A program made the position numbers and the translations under genes. This document shows positions 1-6,849 of a stretch of DNA of 18,031 bases, piece after piece. Every line of letters starts with the position of its first letter. Position 1 is the stretch's first letter. Below the pieces are notes generated by a model. The model was not told the origin of the DNA. It worked only from the letters and a program-made list of their open reading frames with translations, and made no database searches. Source of the DNA: JAIOHN01 sp038258185 (GTDB taxonomy: Bacteria > Chloroflexota > Anaerolineae > Aggregatilineales > Phototrophicaceae); NCBI GenBank assembly GCA_038258185.1, contig JBBSQD010000119.1:1-18031 (forward strand). The letters run 5' to 3'.

Positions 1-131
1 CGGGTCGCGACCTGCGCCGCCGCTTTTTTGCGGAAGAGCATGAAGCACCCATGAAAGGCAAACGCGGCTACGATCTCGGCCCGTGGTGGGATCAGGATAA
101 TACGGAAGAACCCCCCGTCACATCACTGTAA
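1..131 (+). CDS. C-terminal fragment of an unidentified protein
   Basis: An open frame enters from the left edge and ends at TAA 129-131, giving about 42 residues. The tail is rich in charged residues: RDLRRRFF near the edge, then a GYDLGPWWD stretch, then an acidic, proline-containing end (EEPPVTSL). No stop interrupts it and the codons look like those of neighbouring genes, so it is probably the true 3' end of a gene whose body lies outside the window. I do not recognise the family from this fragment and assign no function. It converges on the minus-strand acetyltransferase gene, with a small hairpin between them. Confidence 0.55.
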   Translation, partial: GRDLRRRFFAEEHEAPMKGKRGYDLGPWWDQDNTEEPPVTSL

Positions 132-150
132 AACCCCTGTGATTTTCATA

Positions 151-188
151 AGGGAGTGGCTTTTCATGAACAGCACTCACCACTCCCT
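151..188. terminator. Hairpin between convergent genes, possible weak terminator
   Basis: AGGGAGTGG (151-159) pairs perfectly with CCACTCCCT (180-188) across a 20-nt loop. It lies between the end of the plus-strand fragment and the stop codon of the minus-strand GNAT gene, where a shared terminator would be expected. Neither side has a clean T-run, so an intrinsic terminator is only a possibility. Confidence 0.35.
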
Positions 189-681
189 ATTCAGATTTTA
201 GCCGCGCCATCGAGTACGAATCCGCAAAGGCGCCATCCTTAAACCCTGAGCGGATATGTGTGCCTTCAATCTCGAAACCAAACTTCTGGTAGAGTCTGAG
301 CGCCGCTTCATTATCCGTCCATACATCCAATTCCATGCGCGTCACCTGCAGATAGTTATCGGCCAGATCAAGACAGGCTGCCATCAGTGCCGACCCAATG
401 CCTTTGCCCTGTGCATCATCACGCACGGCCATAATATCAATATGCCCGATATGCCGCATGCGCGGATTGCTGTAGGTGCTGATCTCGGTGTATCCCATCA
501 GATGTCCCGTCATAATCGCAACTAATTTGCTGGTGCCTTCCTGTAGCGCAATCCGCCGTCGCCAGTATTCCAGCGAAGGATAGGGCAGGCGCATATTCCA
601 GCGAATCACACTCAGCCCCGAAAAAATCTGGTGGATGCCTTCAAGATCACTCATTTCTGCCTGACGAATGACAACACTCAC
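187..681 (-). CDS. GNAT family N-acetyltransferase, YhhY/AaaT-like
   Basis: 164-residue single-domain GNAT enzyme, expected to transfer an acetyl group from acetyl-CoA to an amine in the cytosol. The acetyl-CoA loop is visible as RDDAQGKGIGSALM (87-100, Q/R-x-x-G-x-G), followed by the GNAT motif B region NEAALRLYQKFGFEIEGT (124-141). The opening RQAEMSDLEGI, the LPYPS-EYW segment and the LADNYLQVTRMEL and GFEIEGT stretches match what I recall of E. coli YhhY (AaaT), an L-amino acid N-acyltransferase, so an amino-acid or small-amine substrate is plausible but inferred. The start is GTG at 681, with AAAGGAG 8 nt upstream. It follows the spermidine-synthase-like gene by 22 nt on the same strand, so the two are probably co-transcribed. 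That may hint at a polyamine or amino-acid substrate. Confidence 0.85.
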   Translation of the reverse strand: MSVVIRQAEMSDLEGIHQIFSGLSVIRWNMRLPYPSLEYWRRRIALQEGTSKLVAIMTGHLMGYTEISTYSNPRMRHIGHIDIMAVRDDAQGKGIGSALMAACLDLADNYLQVTRMELDVWTDNEAALRLYQKFGFEIEGTHIRSGFKDGAFADSYSMARLKSE

Positions 682-703
682 AAATGTCTCCTTTATTGCG
701 CAA

Positions 704-2152
704 TTAGTAGCGGAAGTAGAAAAAATTCCGCGCCTGACTCAATAGAATTTCCATCGGGTTGCGGTTATCCGTTAGCAGAATACCATCGTCCGGCAATGCC
801 CCAACCGTTAAATTTTCCAGTGTGGACGGTGACGCCACCAGGATAATATTCTGTGATTGATCACCTTGCGCTTCCGATGAACCACTGGCCGGGAAGGCCG
901 TTCGCAGGGTGGTGCCAATCGCCTTAAATGAACCGGAGCGCGCGCCTTCTGGTGTGCCGATGAAATTATACAGCATGAGTCCAGTGGGCTTGAGCGCTTT
1001 TTCGACCGCCTCAAAAAATTCATAAGTGGCCAACTGGGGCGGTACGTTGGCGGCACCGTCAAACGCGTCAATCACGATCACATCAAACTGCGCCGGAGCC
1101 GCCTGTTCCAGATAAATTCGCCCATCCGCAATCACGACCTCACCTTCGATCTGGCCGAAATACTGGTCGGAAAGTTCGACCACAAACGGGTCAATCTCGA
1201 CTTCGGTCACGGTTGCGCCGCGCCGTTCAAACGTGTGCGCCAGCGCATGTCCCGCCCCACCGATTACCAGCACCGACTGCTCCGTGACATCTCCGGCCAA
1301 AGCCAGCAGTTTATCGGCATAACTGAAGGCTGGCTCGCCTGTCTGCAAATCCAGCTTGGACTGAAAGGTCGGCCCCAGGTGCATCTGCACAAAGGTTTCG
1401 TCATCGCTGTACACGCGGATGGTCTGATAATAGCCTTCACGCTGCGCCAGCAAGGTTAAGTCTTCCGTGTTCTGCCAGTGATAATCCGGTTGGGGCAGCA
1501 GCAGACAGCCGACAAGCGCCACACCGACGCGCCAGCGTCCCGGCATGCGCCAGAAATAGGCCGCGAATAATACCAGCCCCACGGCGAAAATCTGTAAAGA
1601 AGTCGCCAGTCCGATCCACGGGATAAACACAAACGCCGCGCTTAATGCACCTGCTACGCTGCCGACCGTCCCCAGCCCATAGACATTCCCGACAATTTTA
1701 CTGATGGACTCAGCCGGTTGATCGGCAGTCAGCAGCGTGATGACCATCGGTGAGATGGTGCCGAATAACACCGATGGGACGAAAAACGCCGCGCCGACGG
1801 TGACGACAATAATCGTGATGTCGATGCCAATCCCCGCTCGCGCAAAAGTCGCCGGAAGCTGCCACACAATCCAACTGACCAGCACCAGCCAGAACGCGTT
1901 AATCACCAGCACAACGGGCAGAGTCGCGCCGATGCCTGAACGCGGTACACGTCCACCCAGCGCATAACCGACAGCCAGCCCCAGCAGCGTGACCGAGATC
2001 ATCACCGCCCAGATAATAGTGGTACTGCCAAATAACGAAGCAAACAGCCGCGGCCCGATAATCTCGCTGGCGAGATTGGCGAATCCGCCGCAAAACACCA
2101 GCAGGTAGAGCAGGGGTGTATCAAGCGTTCTGGTACGTGGGGATACTTCCAT
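704..2152 (-). CDS. Fused MFS-type membrane domain / spermidine synthase-like protein
   Basis: 482 residues in two parts. Residues 1 to about 220 form several hydrophobic helices of the truncated MFS-like type found in fused MFS/spermidine synthases (CGGFANLASEIIGPRLFASL at 21-40 is characteristic). Residues about 230-482 are a Rossmann methyltransferase-like domain related to spermidine/spermine synthase: LVIGGAGH (295-302) is the nucleotide loop, EIDP (319-322) the acidic strand end, ADGRIYL (342-348), and IDAFD (361-365) carries the equivalent of the catalytic aspartate. The usual GGGDG loop is altered to GGAGH, losing the conserved Asp, so true aminopropyl transfer is uncertain; the role of these membrane fusions is generally unclear. 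The start is ATG at 2152 with GGAGAAG about 12 nt upstream. It is the first gene of a likely two-gene operon with the GNAT gene. Confidence 0.85.
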   Translation of the reverse strand: MEVSPRTRTLDTPLLYLLVFCGGFANLASEIIGPRLFASLFGSTTIIWAVMISVTLLGLAVGYALGGRVPRSGIGATLPVVLVINAFWLVLVSWIVWQLPATFARAGIGIDITIIVVTVGAAFFVPSVLFGTISPMVITLLTADQPAESISKIVGNVYGLGTVGSVAGALSAAFVFIPWIGLATSLQIFAVGLVLFAAYFWRMPGRWRVGVALVGCLLLPQPDYHWQNTEDLTLLAQREGYYQTIRVYSDDETFVQMHLGPTFQSKLDLQTGEPAFSYADKLLALAGDVTEQSVLVIGGAGHALAHTFERRGATVTEVEIDPFVVELSDQYFGQIEGEVVIADGRIYLEQAAPAQFDVIVIDAFDGAANVPPQLATYEFFEAVEKALKPTGLMLYNFIGTPEGARSGSFKAIGTTLRTAFPASGSSEAQGDQSQNIILVASPSTLENLTVGALPDDGILLTDNRNPMEILLSQARNFFYFRY

Positions 2153-2306
2153 AAAGCGACTTCTCCAAAATGCGGCCCAAAAATTTTTCCGGGGCTATAA
2201 GCAGACGACACTAATATAACGTGAGTTCCCGCTAGGATGGGACAGCTATACAGGAAGCGCTAATCTTTATGCTAACCAGAGTGGTTTCTGAAGATCGTTT
2301 GTGACT

Positions 2307-2328
2307 CCCTCCCCGAATTCGGGGAGGG
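2307..2328. repeat. 22-bp GC-rich perfect palindrome, candidate dispersed element
   Basis: CCCTCCCCGAA (2307-2317) is followed immediately by its exact reverse complement (2318-2328), then by a G-rich run GCTGGGGAAGGGTG. Its position in the spacer between a minus-strand operon end and the next minus-strand gene, and its composition unlike the surrounding AT-richer spacer, suggest a small dispersed palindromic repeat or a hairpin of that type. No second copy exists in this window, so the repeat status is not demonstrated. Confidence 0.4.
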
Positions 2329-2380
2329 CTGGGGAAGGGTGATTAAGGATTAATTTCACCCTGTTTATTTTAATGCGATG

Positions 2381-2410
2381 GCCCTGATCCTGACGAGGAT
2401 ACTCAGGGCT
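2381..2410. terminator. Hairpin at the 3' end of the Opp-type operon
   Basis: GCCCTGA (2381-2387) pairs with TCAGGGC (2403-2409), and within it TCCT pairs with AGGA around a GACG loop, with a 3-nt bulge (TAC) on one side. It starts two bases beyond the stop codon of the last ATPase gene. The T-run (TTTT) follows on the plus strand. On the minus strand the bases after the stem are mixed, so it may act mainly as a 3'-end stabiliser or a factor-assisted terminator for the operon. Confidence 0.5.
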
Positions 2411-2411
2411 T

Positions 2412-3488
2412 TTACTGGATATCATCCATAATGACACTGCGCAGATTCAGGTCTTCTGCAAAATGGCAAGCCACAAGGCGGTTGCTGCCTTCAATGGTAC
2501 GGAGTGGAGGTTCTTCTGTGACACAACGGTCTTCTGCATATTTGCAGCGCGGGTGGAAATAGCAACCGGTCGGCGGATTTGAGGGATCAGCAACTTCACC
2601 TTTTAAGCGAATGCGCTCACCGCGATTGCGATAACGAGGATTAGAAATGGGTGTTGCCGACATCAATGCTTCAGTATAGGGGTGTTTTGGATTGGTATAC
2701 GTATCCAGACCTTCTGCGACTTCTACGATTTTCCCGACGTACATCACCACGACACGATCACAGATATGACGGATGACACTCAGGTCATGCGAGATAAACA
2801 GGTAAGTCAGGTCAAACTCTTCCTGAAGTTCTTCCAACAGATTTAAAATCTGGGCACGTACCGACACATCCAGCGCTGAGACTGCTTCATCCGCCACAAT
2901 CAGGCTGGGGTTTGTCACCAATGCGCGGGCAATCACGACACGCTGACGTTCACCACCGCTAAAAGCGTGCGGATAGCGGGTCATATATTCGGGATGCAGA
3001 CCCACCCGTCGCAACAGATAGGCCACACGATCCTTCATCTCTGAGGTGTTCTGGTTGGTGGTGTTGCGCAGCACCTCACTGATATTTTCAAAGACCGTCA
3101 TGCGTGGGTTTAGTGATGAATACGGGTCCTGAAAAATCATGCGGATGTTTTTATAGTAATTGCGGAGTGTGTCACCTTCCAGTTGTGCCAGATCGGTAAT
3201 GGAGCCATCGTTATTGCGAAACAGTATCTGCCCATCGGTCACATCATAGGCGCGGACAATACAACGTCCTATCGTGGATTTACCACAGCCGCTTTCACCC
3301 ACCAGTCCCAGTGTTTCACCCTTGCGGATATTGAAGCTGACATTATCCACTGCCCGCACATGTCCCGATACTCTGGACAAAAAGCCCTTTTTAATGGGGA
3401 AGTGCATCTTCAGATTATGAACTTCCAGCAGATTGTCAGGGTCAAACGCGAGCGTCGCTGGGGTCTGCACATTCTGCAGATTATTCAT
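2412..3488 (-). CDS. Opp/Dpp-type ABC importer ATPase (OppF/DppF-like)
   Basis: 358-residue nucleotide-binding subunit that would sit on the cytoplasmic face of the permease pair and power uptake. Visible motifs are Walker A GESGCGKST (64-72), Q-loop FQDPYSSLNPR (119-129), signature FSGGERQR (176-183), Walker B LIVADE (196-201) and H-loop ISHD (232-235). The C-terminal oligopeptide-importer extension carries PPTGCYFHPRC and three further conserved positions. Cysteines 309, 315, 322 and 341 form the four-Cys set that, in studied Dpp/Opp ATPases, binds a 4Fe-4S cluster. Its start overlaps the end of the D-type ATPase gene by 8 bp, consistent with translational coupling. It is the last gene of the operon. 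The substrate cannot be read from the ATPase; the context suggests oligosaccharide. Confidence 0.93.
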   Translation of the reverse strand: MNNLQNVQTPATLAFDPDNLLEVHNLKMHFPIKKGFLSRVSGHVRAVDNVSFNIRKGETLGLVGESGCGKSTIGRCIVRAYDVTDGQILFRNNDGSITDLAQLEGDTLRNYYKNIRMIFQDPYSSLNPRMTVFENISEVLRNTTNQNTSEMKDRVAYLLRRVGLHPEYMTRYPHAFSGGERQRVVIARALVTNPSLIVADEAVSALDVSVRAQILNLLEELQEEFDLTYLFISHDLSVIRHICDRVVVMYVGKIVEVAEGLDTYTNPKHPYTEALMSATPISNPRYRNRGERIRLKGEVADPSNPPTGCYFHPRCKYAEDRCVTEEPPLRTIEGSNRLVACHFAEDLNLRSVIMDDIQ

Positions 3489-4503
3489 GAGCAGTCTCTT
3501 TCATATCTTCATAAAGCAGGCAACGCACTTCATGATGATCATCCAAGCGCGTTAAAGCGGGTTCAATTTGGGTGCAATGACTCATGCGCTGGTTACAGCG
3601 TGGATTAAACTGGCAGCCTGTGGGGCGCCTGAACGGGCTGGGAACCATCCCCTTGATCGGGTCAAGTTCTTCACGCCGCATGGCAATTTTCGGAATTGAG
3701 CGCAGTAATGCCTGTGTATAGGGGTGCTTGGGATCGTTGAAAATCGTATCCACATCGCTGTACTCAACGATGCGCCCCAGATACATCACCGCCACATCAT
3801 CCGCAATCTCGGCTACAACACCCAGATCATGGGTAATAAACAGCAGGGACATCTCATACTGTTCCTGAAGCGAGAGCATCAGGTCAAGGATCTGCGCCTG
3901 CGTGGTAACATCCAGCGCGGTGGTGGGTTCGTCAGCAATCAGCAGAGTGGGATTACAGGAAAGCGCCATGGCAATCATCGCCCGCTGACGCATGCCGCCA
4001 CTTAAACGGAAGGGGTATTCATCTATCAGGCGTTCCGGCTTGGGGATTTCGACCAGCCGCAGCAGCTCAATGGCGCGATTGCGGGCTTCGTATTTGGAGA
4101 CATTGTCGTGCAGTCTGATCGTCTCCATGATCTGGTTGCCAACTGTGTGCATCACGCTGAGTGATGACATCGGCTCCTGGAAAATCATCGAGATTTCTTT
4201 GCCGCGAATAGACCGAATCTGCTGACCTTTGGGGTCAAGTTGAGCGATATCAATGGTTTCTATACCACCACTCGGCGTCTGTTTGTGGTATAGCATTTGC
4301 CCATCCACGATTTTACCCGGTGGGTGGATAATCTTCAGGAAGGAACGGCTGGTGACGCTTTTACCACAACCACTTTCACCAACCAGACACAGGGTTTTTC
4401 CGCGCTTGACATTCAGATTAACACCGTTGACCGCTTTGACAACACCTTCATCTGTGAAAAAGTGAATATTTAAGTTTTTAACTTCCAATAAATTATCAGA
4501 CAT
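3481..4503 (-). CDS. Opp/Dpp-type ABC importer ATPase (OppD/DppD-like)
   Basis: 340-residue partner ATPase of the downstream F-type subunit; the two would form the heterodimer of this importer. Motifs are Walker A GESGCGKSV (42-50), Q-loop FQEPMSSL (108-115), signature LSGGMRQR (168-175), Walker B LLIADE (187-192) and H-loop ITHD (223-226). The C-terminal RRPTGCQFNPRC region gives cysteines 297, 303, 310 and 328, the putative Fe-S ligands. The GGMRQR signature, as against GGERQR in the F-type, is the usual difference between D- and F-type subunits. The ATG at 4503 is preceded by AGAGGA at close spacing. A 119-bp gap containing a hairpin separates it from the permease gene upstream. Confidence 0.93.
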   Translation of the reverse strand: MSDNLLEVKNLNIHFFTDEGVVKAVNGVNLNVKRGKTLCLVGESGCGKSVTSRSFLKIIHPPGKIVDGQMLYHKQTPSGGIETIDIAQLDPKGQQIRSIRGKEISMIFQEPMSSLSVMHTVGNQIMETIRLHDNVSKYEARNRAIELLRLVEIPKPERLIDEYPFRLSGGMRQRAMIAMALSCNPTLLIADEPTTALDVTTQAQILDLMLSLQEQYEMSLLFITHDLGVVAEIADDVAVMYLGRIVEYSDVDTIFNDPKHPYTQALLRSIPKIAMRREELDPIKGMVPSPFRRPTGCQFNPRCNQRMSHCTQIEPALTRLDDHHEVRCLLYEDMKETAHE

Positions 4504-4555
4504 TACATCCTCTCATCATAAAATTGCTTTAGTGGTTAGCGGTCGGTTTATAGAA

Positions 4556-4606
4556 TCTCAGCATGCTTTGTGGCACTTATCTGCAACCCCAAGCGAAGTG
4601 CTGAGA
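4556..4606. other. Intercistronic stem-loop between permease and ATPase genes
   Basis: TCTCAGCA (4556-4563) is the exact reverse complement of TGCTGAGA (4599-4606), with a 35-nt loop. An alternative pairing, GCACTT (4573-4578) with AAGTGC (4596-4601), uses part of the same arm. The gap is the longest inside the five-gene operon. No T-run follows, so I read it as a possible processing or stability element rather than a terminator. Confidence 0.4.
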
Positions 4607-4622
4607 ATGAATGACCAGCTCC

Positions 4623-5762
4623 TTAATACGGATCAGCAGCATCGCGCAGACCGTCCCCCAGAAAGTTGAACGCCAGCACGACCAGAATGACCGCCAGGGC
4701 AGGCATCAGCAGCCAGGGATAATTGGCGACGACGACAACCTGCTGCGCTTCCTGCAATTGCACACCCCAACTGACCACGGGTGGACGTAGGCCAACACCG
4801 AGGAAACTCAAAGCAGTCTCGGCGATAATCATGCCGGGGACGGTGAGCGTGAGCGAAGCAATAAGGTGGCTGTAAAATGAGGGCAGCATGTGCCGCAGAA
4901 TCAGGCGATTTGATTTCGCACCATCTAACCGTGCGGCCAGGACAAAATCCTCTTCGCGCAGGGCTAAAAACTTACTGCGTACGACACGGGCAATCCCTGT
5001 CCAGTTCTGGAAGGCAATCAGAATAGTGATGAAGAAATAGACCCGCGTCACCGGCCAGTCAAGGGGTACCATCGCTGCAATAGCAATCATGATAGGGAGC
5101 AATGGGATTGACATGGTAATTTCAATCAGACGTTGAATAATGTTATCAACCACACCACCCATCAGACCGGATATACCGCCCAGCATAACACCGAGTACCA
5201 TCGTGATAGCGACGCCGACATTACTGATGAGCAGGGAAATACGACTGCTGAAAATTGTTCGGCTGAGGACATCACGCCCCGATTTATCGGCGCCCATCAG
5301 ATAAAATGGCTCGTTTGCATTTGTCGGGCCAATCAGATGGATATCAGTGGGAATAATCCCCAATAACTTATATGAATCGCCTTTGACAAATAAGCCGACA
5401 GGAACAATCGTCTCCGTGTCGATTGCCCAGGTTTTCTTAAATGAAACAGGATCACGTTCAAAGGTATAGCCATATACAAACGGGCTAAACTGACCATCCT
5501 GCATCAGAAACAGGGTTTGCGGTGGCGCATAGACATATTCTGCCAGATAGGTATCCGACGAATAGGGCGCAAAGAATTCGGCAAAGATCGCCACAAAATA
5601 GAACAGTAAAATAGCACCCAGGCTGAACATCGCCAAACGATGCTTACGGAACTTCCACCACATTAACTTCCATTGAGATGCAACTTCAACTGAAATTTCT
5701 TCATCAGCAAGCGAAGGGGGGCCATCTAACAGAATATCAGTTTTGGGAGTAGTAGCACTCAT
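4623..5762 (-). CDS. Opp/Dpp-type ABC importer permease (OppC/DppC-like), long extracytoplasmic loop
   Basis: 379-residue inner-membrane permease. The N-terminal cytoplasmic tail (to about residue 40) precedes TM1 (MFSLGAILLFYFVAIFAEFF). About 95 residues with little hydrophobicity follow before the usual GADKSGRDVLSR motif, which introduces the transport core. The EAA-type coupling loop is LAARLDGAKSNRLILRHMLP, and the C-terminus ends FNFLGDGLRDAADPY, typical of the family. Ordinary DppC proteins are around 300 residues; the surplus is almost all in the TM1-TM2 loop, as in some carbohydrate-associated members. The ATG at 5762 lies 17 bp after the B-type permease gene, with AAAGGAT as ribosome-binding site. 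Confidence 0.92.
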   Translation of the reverse strand: MSATTPKTDILLDGPPSLADEEISVEVASQWKLMWWKFRKHRLAMFSLGAILLFYFVAIFAEFFAPYSSDTYLAEYVYAPPQTLFLMQDGQFSPFVYGYTFERDPVSFKKTWAIDTETIVPVGLFVKGDSYKLLGIIPTDIHLIGPTNANEPFYLMGADKSGRDVLSRTIFSSRISLLISNVGVAITMVLGVMLGGISGLMGGVVDNIIQRLIEITMSIPLLPIMIAIAAMVPLDWPVTRVYFFITILIAFQNWTGIARVVRSKFLALREEDFVLAARLDGAKSNRLILRHMLPSFYSHLIASLTLTVPGMIIAETALSFLGVGLRPPVVSWGVQLQEAQQVVVVANYPWLLMPALAVILVVLAFNFLGDGLRDAADPY

Positions 5763-5779
5763 AATTAATTATCCTTTAC

Positions 5780-6769
5780 TTAGACGAGCCGAATGCGGGG
5801 ATCAAGCCACGCCAGCGCCAGATCAGATAGAAATGTGCCAATGACAGTCAGCAGGCTAAGAACCAGAATAAACCCGGACGCAACATACATATCCTGGTTG
5901 AGTAAGGCGTCAAACAACACCGGGCCGGATGTCGGTAAATTTAATACAATCGCGACAATCACTTCACCTGCCACAAGACCGGGGAGTGTCCAGCCAATGG
6001 TACTGACGAACGGATTCAAAGCGTAGCGGACGGGGTACTTCCACAAGAGCTGTCTCTCCGATAAACCTTTTGCCCGTGCCGTGTCAACATAGGGCCGATT
6101 AAGCTCGTCCAGTAAGTTGGCTCGCATGGTTCGGATTAAACCGGCAGTGCCGGAAGTGCCAATAATAACCACGGGAATCCACATGTGCTTCAGTAAATCC
6201 AGAAATTTGTCGATGCTCCACGGGGCGGTTTCATATTCCTGCGAGAATAAGCCAATAAGGGCTTGCCCGCCATATTTATAGGTAAAATACATGAGAACAA
6301 GCGCCAGCAGAAAGTTCGGTACTGCTAAACCGATAAACCCCACAAATGTGAAGAGATAATCTCCAACCGAGTATTTGCTGACTGCTGAATAAACGCCAAT
6401 GGGCAGGGCTACTACCCAGATAAACAGCACGGATGAAAACGTAATGGCAAAAGTGAGCGGCAAACGCTCGACAATCAACTGGGATGCGTCACGCCGATAA
6501 ATGAAGGAATAGCCAAAATCTCCGCGGGTGATAATATTGCGCATCCATTTGAAATACTGGACATAAATGGGGTCATTGAGGCCGTACTGTTCCCGCAATT
6601 GCTGCTCAACCTCTGGCGGAATTTCATCTGCACCCTGAGACAGCATCTCCGATACCATATTACTGACATAATCACCGGGGGGTAGCTGGATAACGGCGAA
6701 GGAAACCAACGAAATAACCCATACCGTGAAAATCATATAGAGTGTGCGCCGACCTATGTATTGCCACAT
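5780..6769 (-). CDS. Opp/Dpp-type ABC importer permease (OppB/DppB-like)
   Basis: 329-residue membrane permease that would pair with the C-type subunit. The opening MWQYIGRRTLYMIFTVWVIS (TM1) followed by the PPGDYVSNMVSEM loop is the normal DppB start. Several further hydrophobic segments follow, with the EAA-type loop at RTARAKGLSERQLLWKYPVR and the usual ending LALAWLDPRIRLV. Length and motif order fit the family without truncation. It is preceded by AAGGAAA about ten bases before ATG 6769. An 80-bp gap holding a strong hairpin separates it from the binding-protein gene upstream, which would allow unequal expression of the two. Confidence 0.93.
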   Translation of the reverse strand: MWQYIGRRTLYMIFTVWVISLVSFAVIQLPPGDYVSNMVSEMLSQGADEIPPEVEQQLREQYGLNDPIYVQYFKWMRNIITRGDFGYSFIYRRDASQLIVERLPLTFAITFSSVLFIWVVALPIGVYSAVSKYSVGDYLFTFVGFIGLAVPNFLLALVLMYFTYKYGGQALIGLFSQEYETAPWSIDKFLDLLKHMWIPVVIIGTSGTAGLIRTMRANLLDELNRPYVDTARAKGLSERQLLWKYPVRYALNPFVSTIGWTLPGLVAGEVIVAIVLNLPTSGPVLFDALLNQDMYVASGFILVLSLLTVIGTFLSDLALAWLDPRIRLV

Positions 6770-6792
6770 AAATCTATTTCCTTAAATTTATG

Positions 6793-6825
6793 AGACGCGC
6801 TCGGAAAACATCGCCGAGCGCGTCT
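6793..6825. other. Strong 12-bp stem-loop between binding-protein and permease genes
   Basis: AGACGCGCTCGG (6793-6804) and CCGAGCGCGTCT (6814-6825) pair perfectly across a 9-nt loop. On the transcript it lies a few tens of bases past the binding-protein stop and just before the permease ribosome-binding site, with no T-run behind it. Hairpins at this place in importer operons commonly stabilise the abundant binding-protein message or attenuate read-through into the permease genes. That role is inferred here. Confidence 0.7.
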
Positions 6826-6849
6826 GTGTTTACGGTGAGAAACGGACTT

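Noticed and set aside
3183..3608. 141-residue plus-strand open frame
   Set aside because: It lies opposite the two ATPase genes, has no ribosome-binding site of note and no recognisable motif; it is an antisense shadow.
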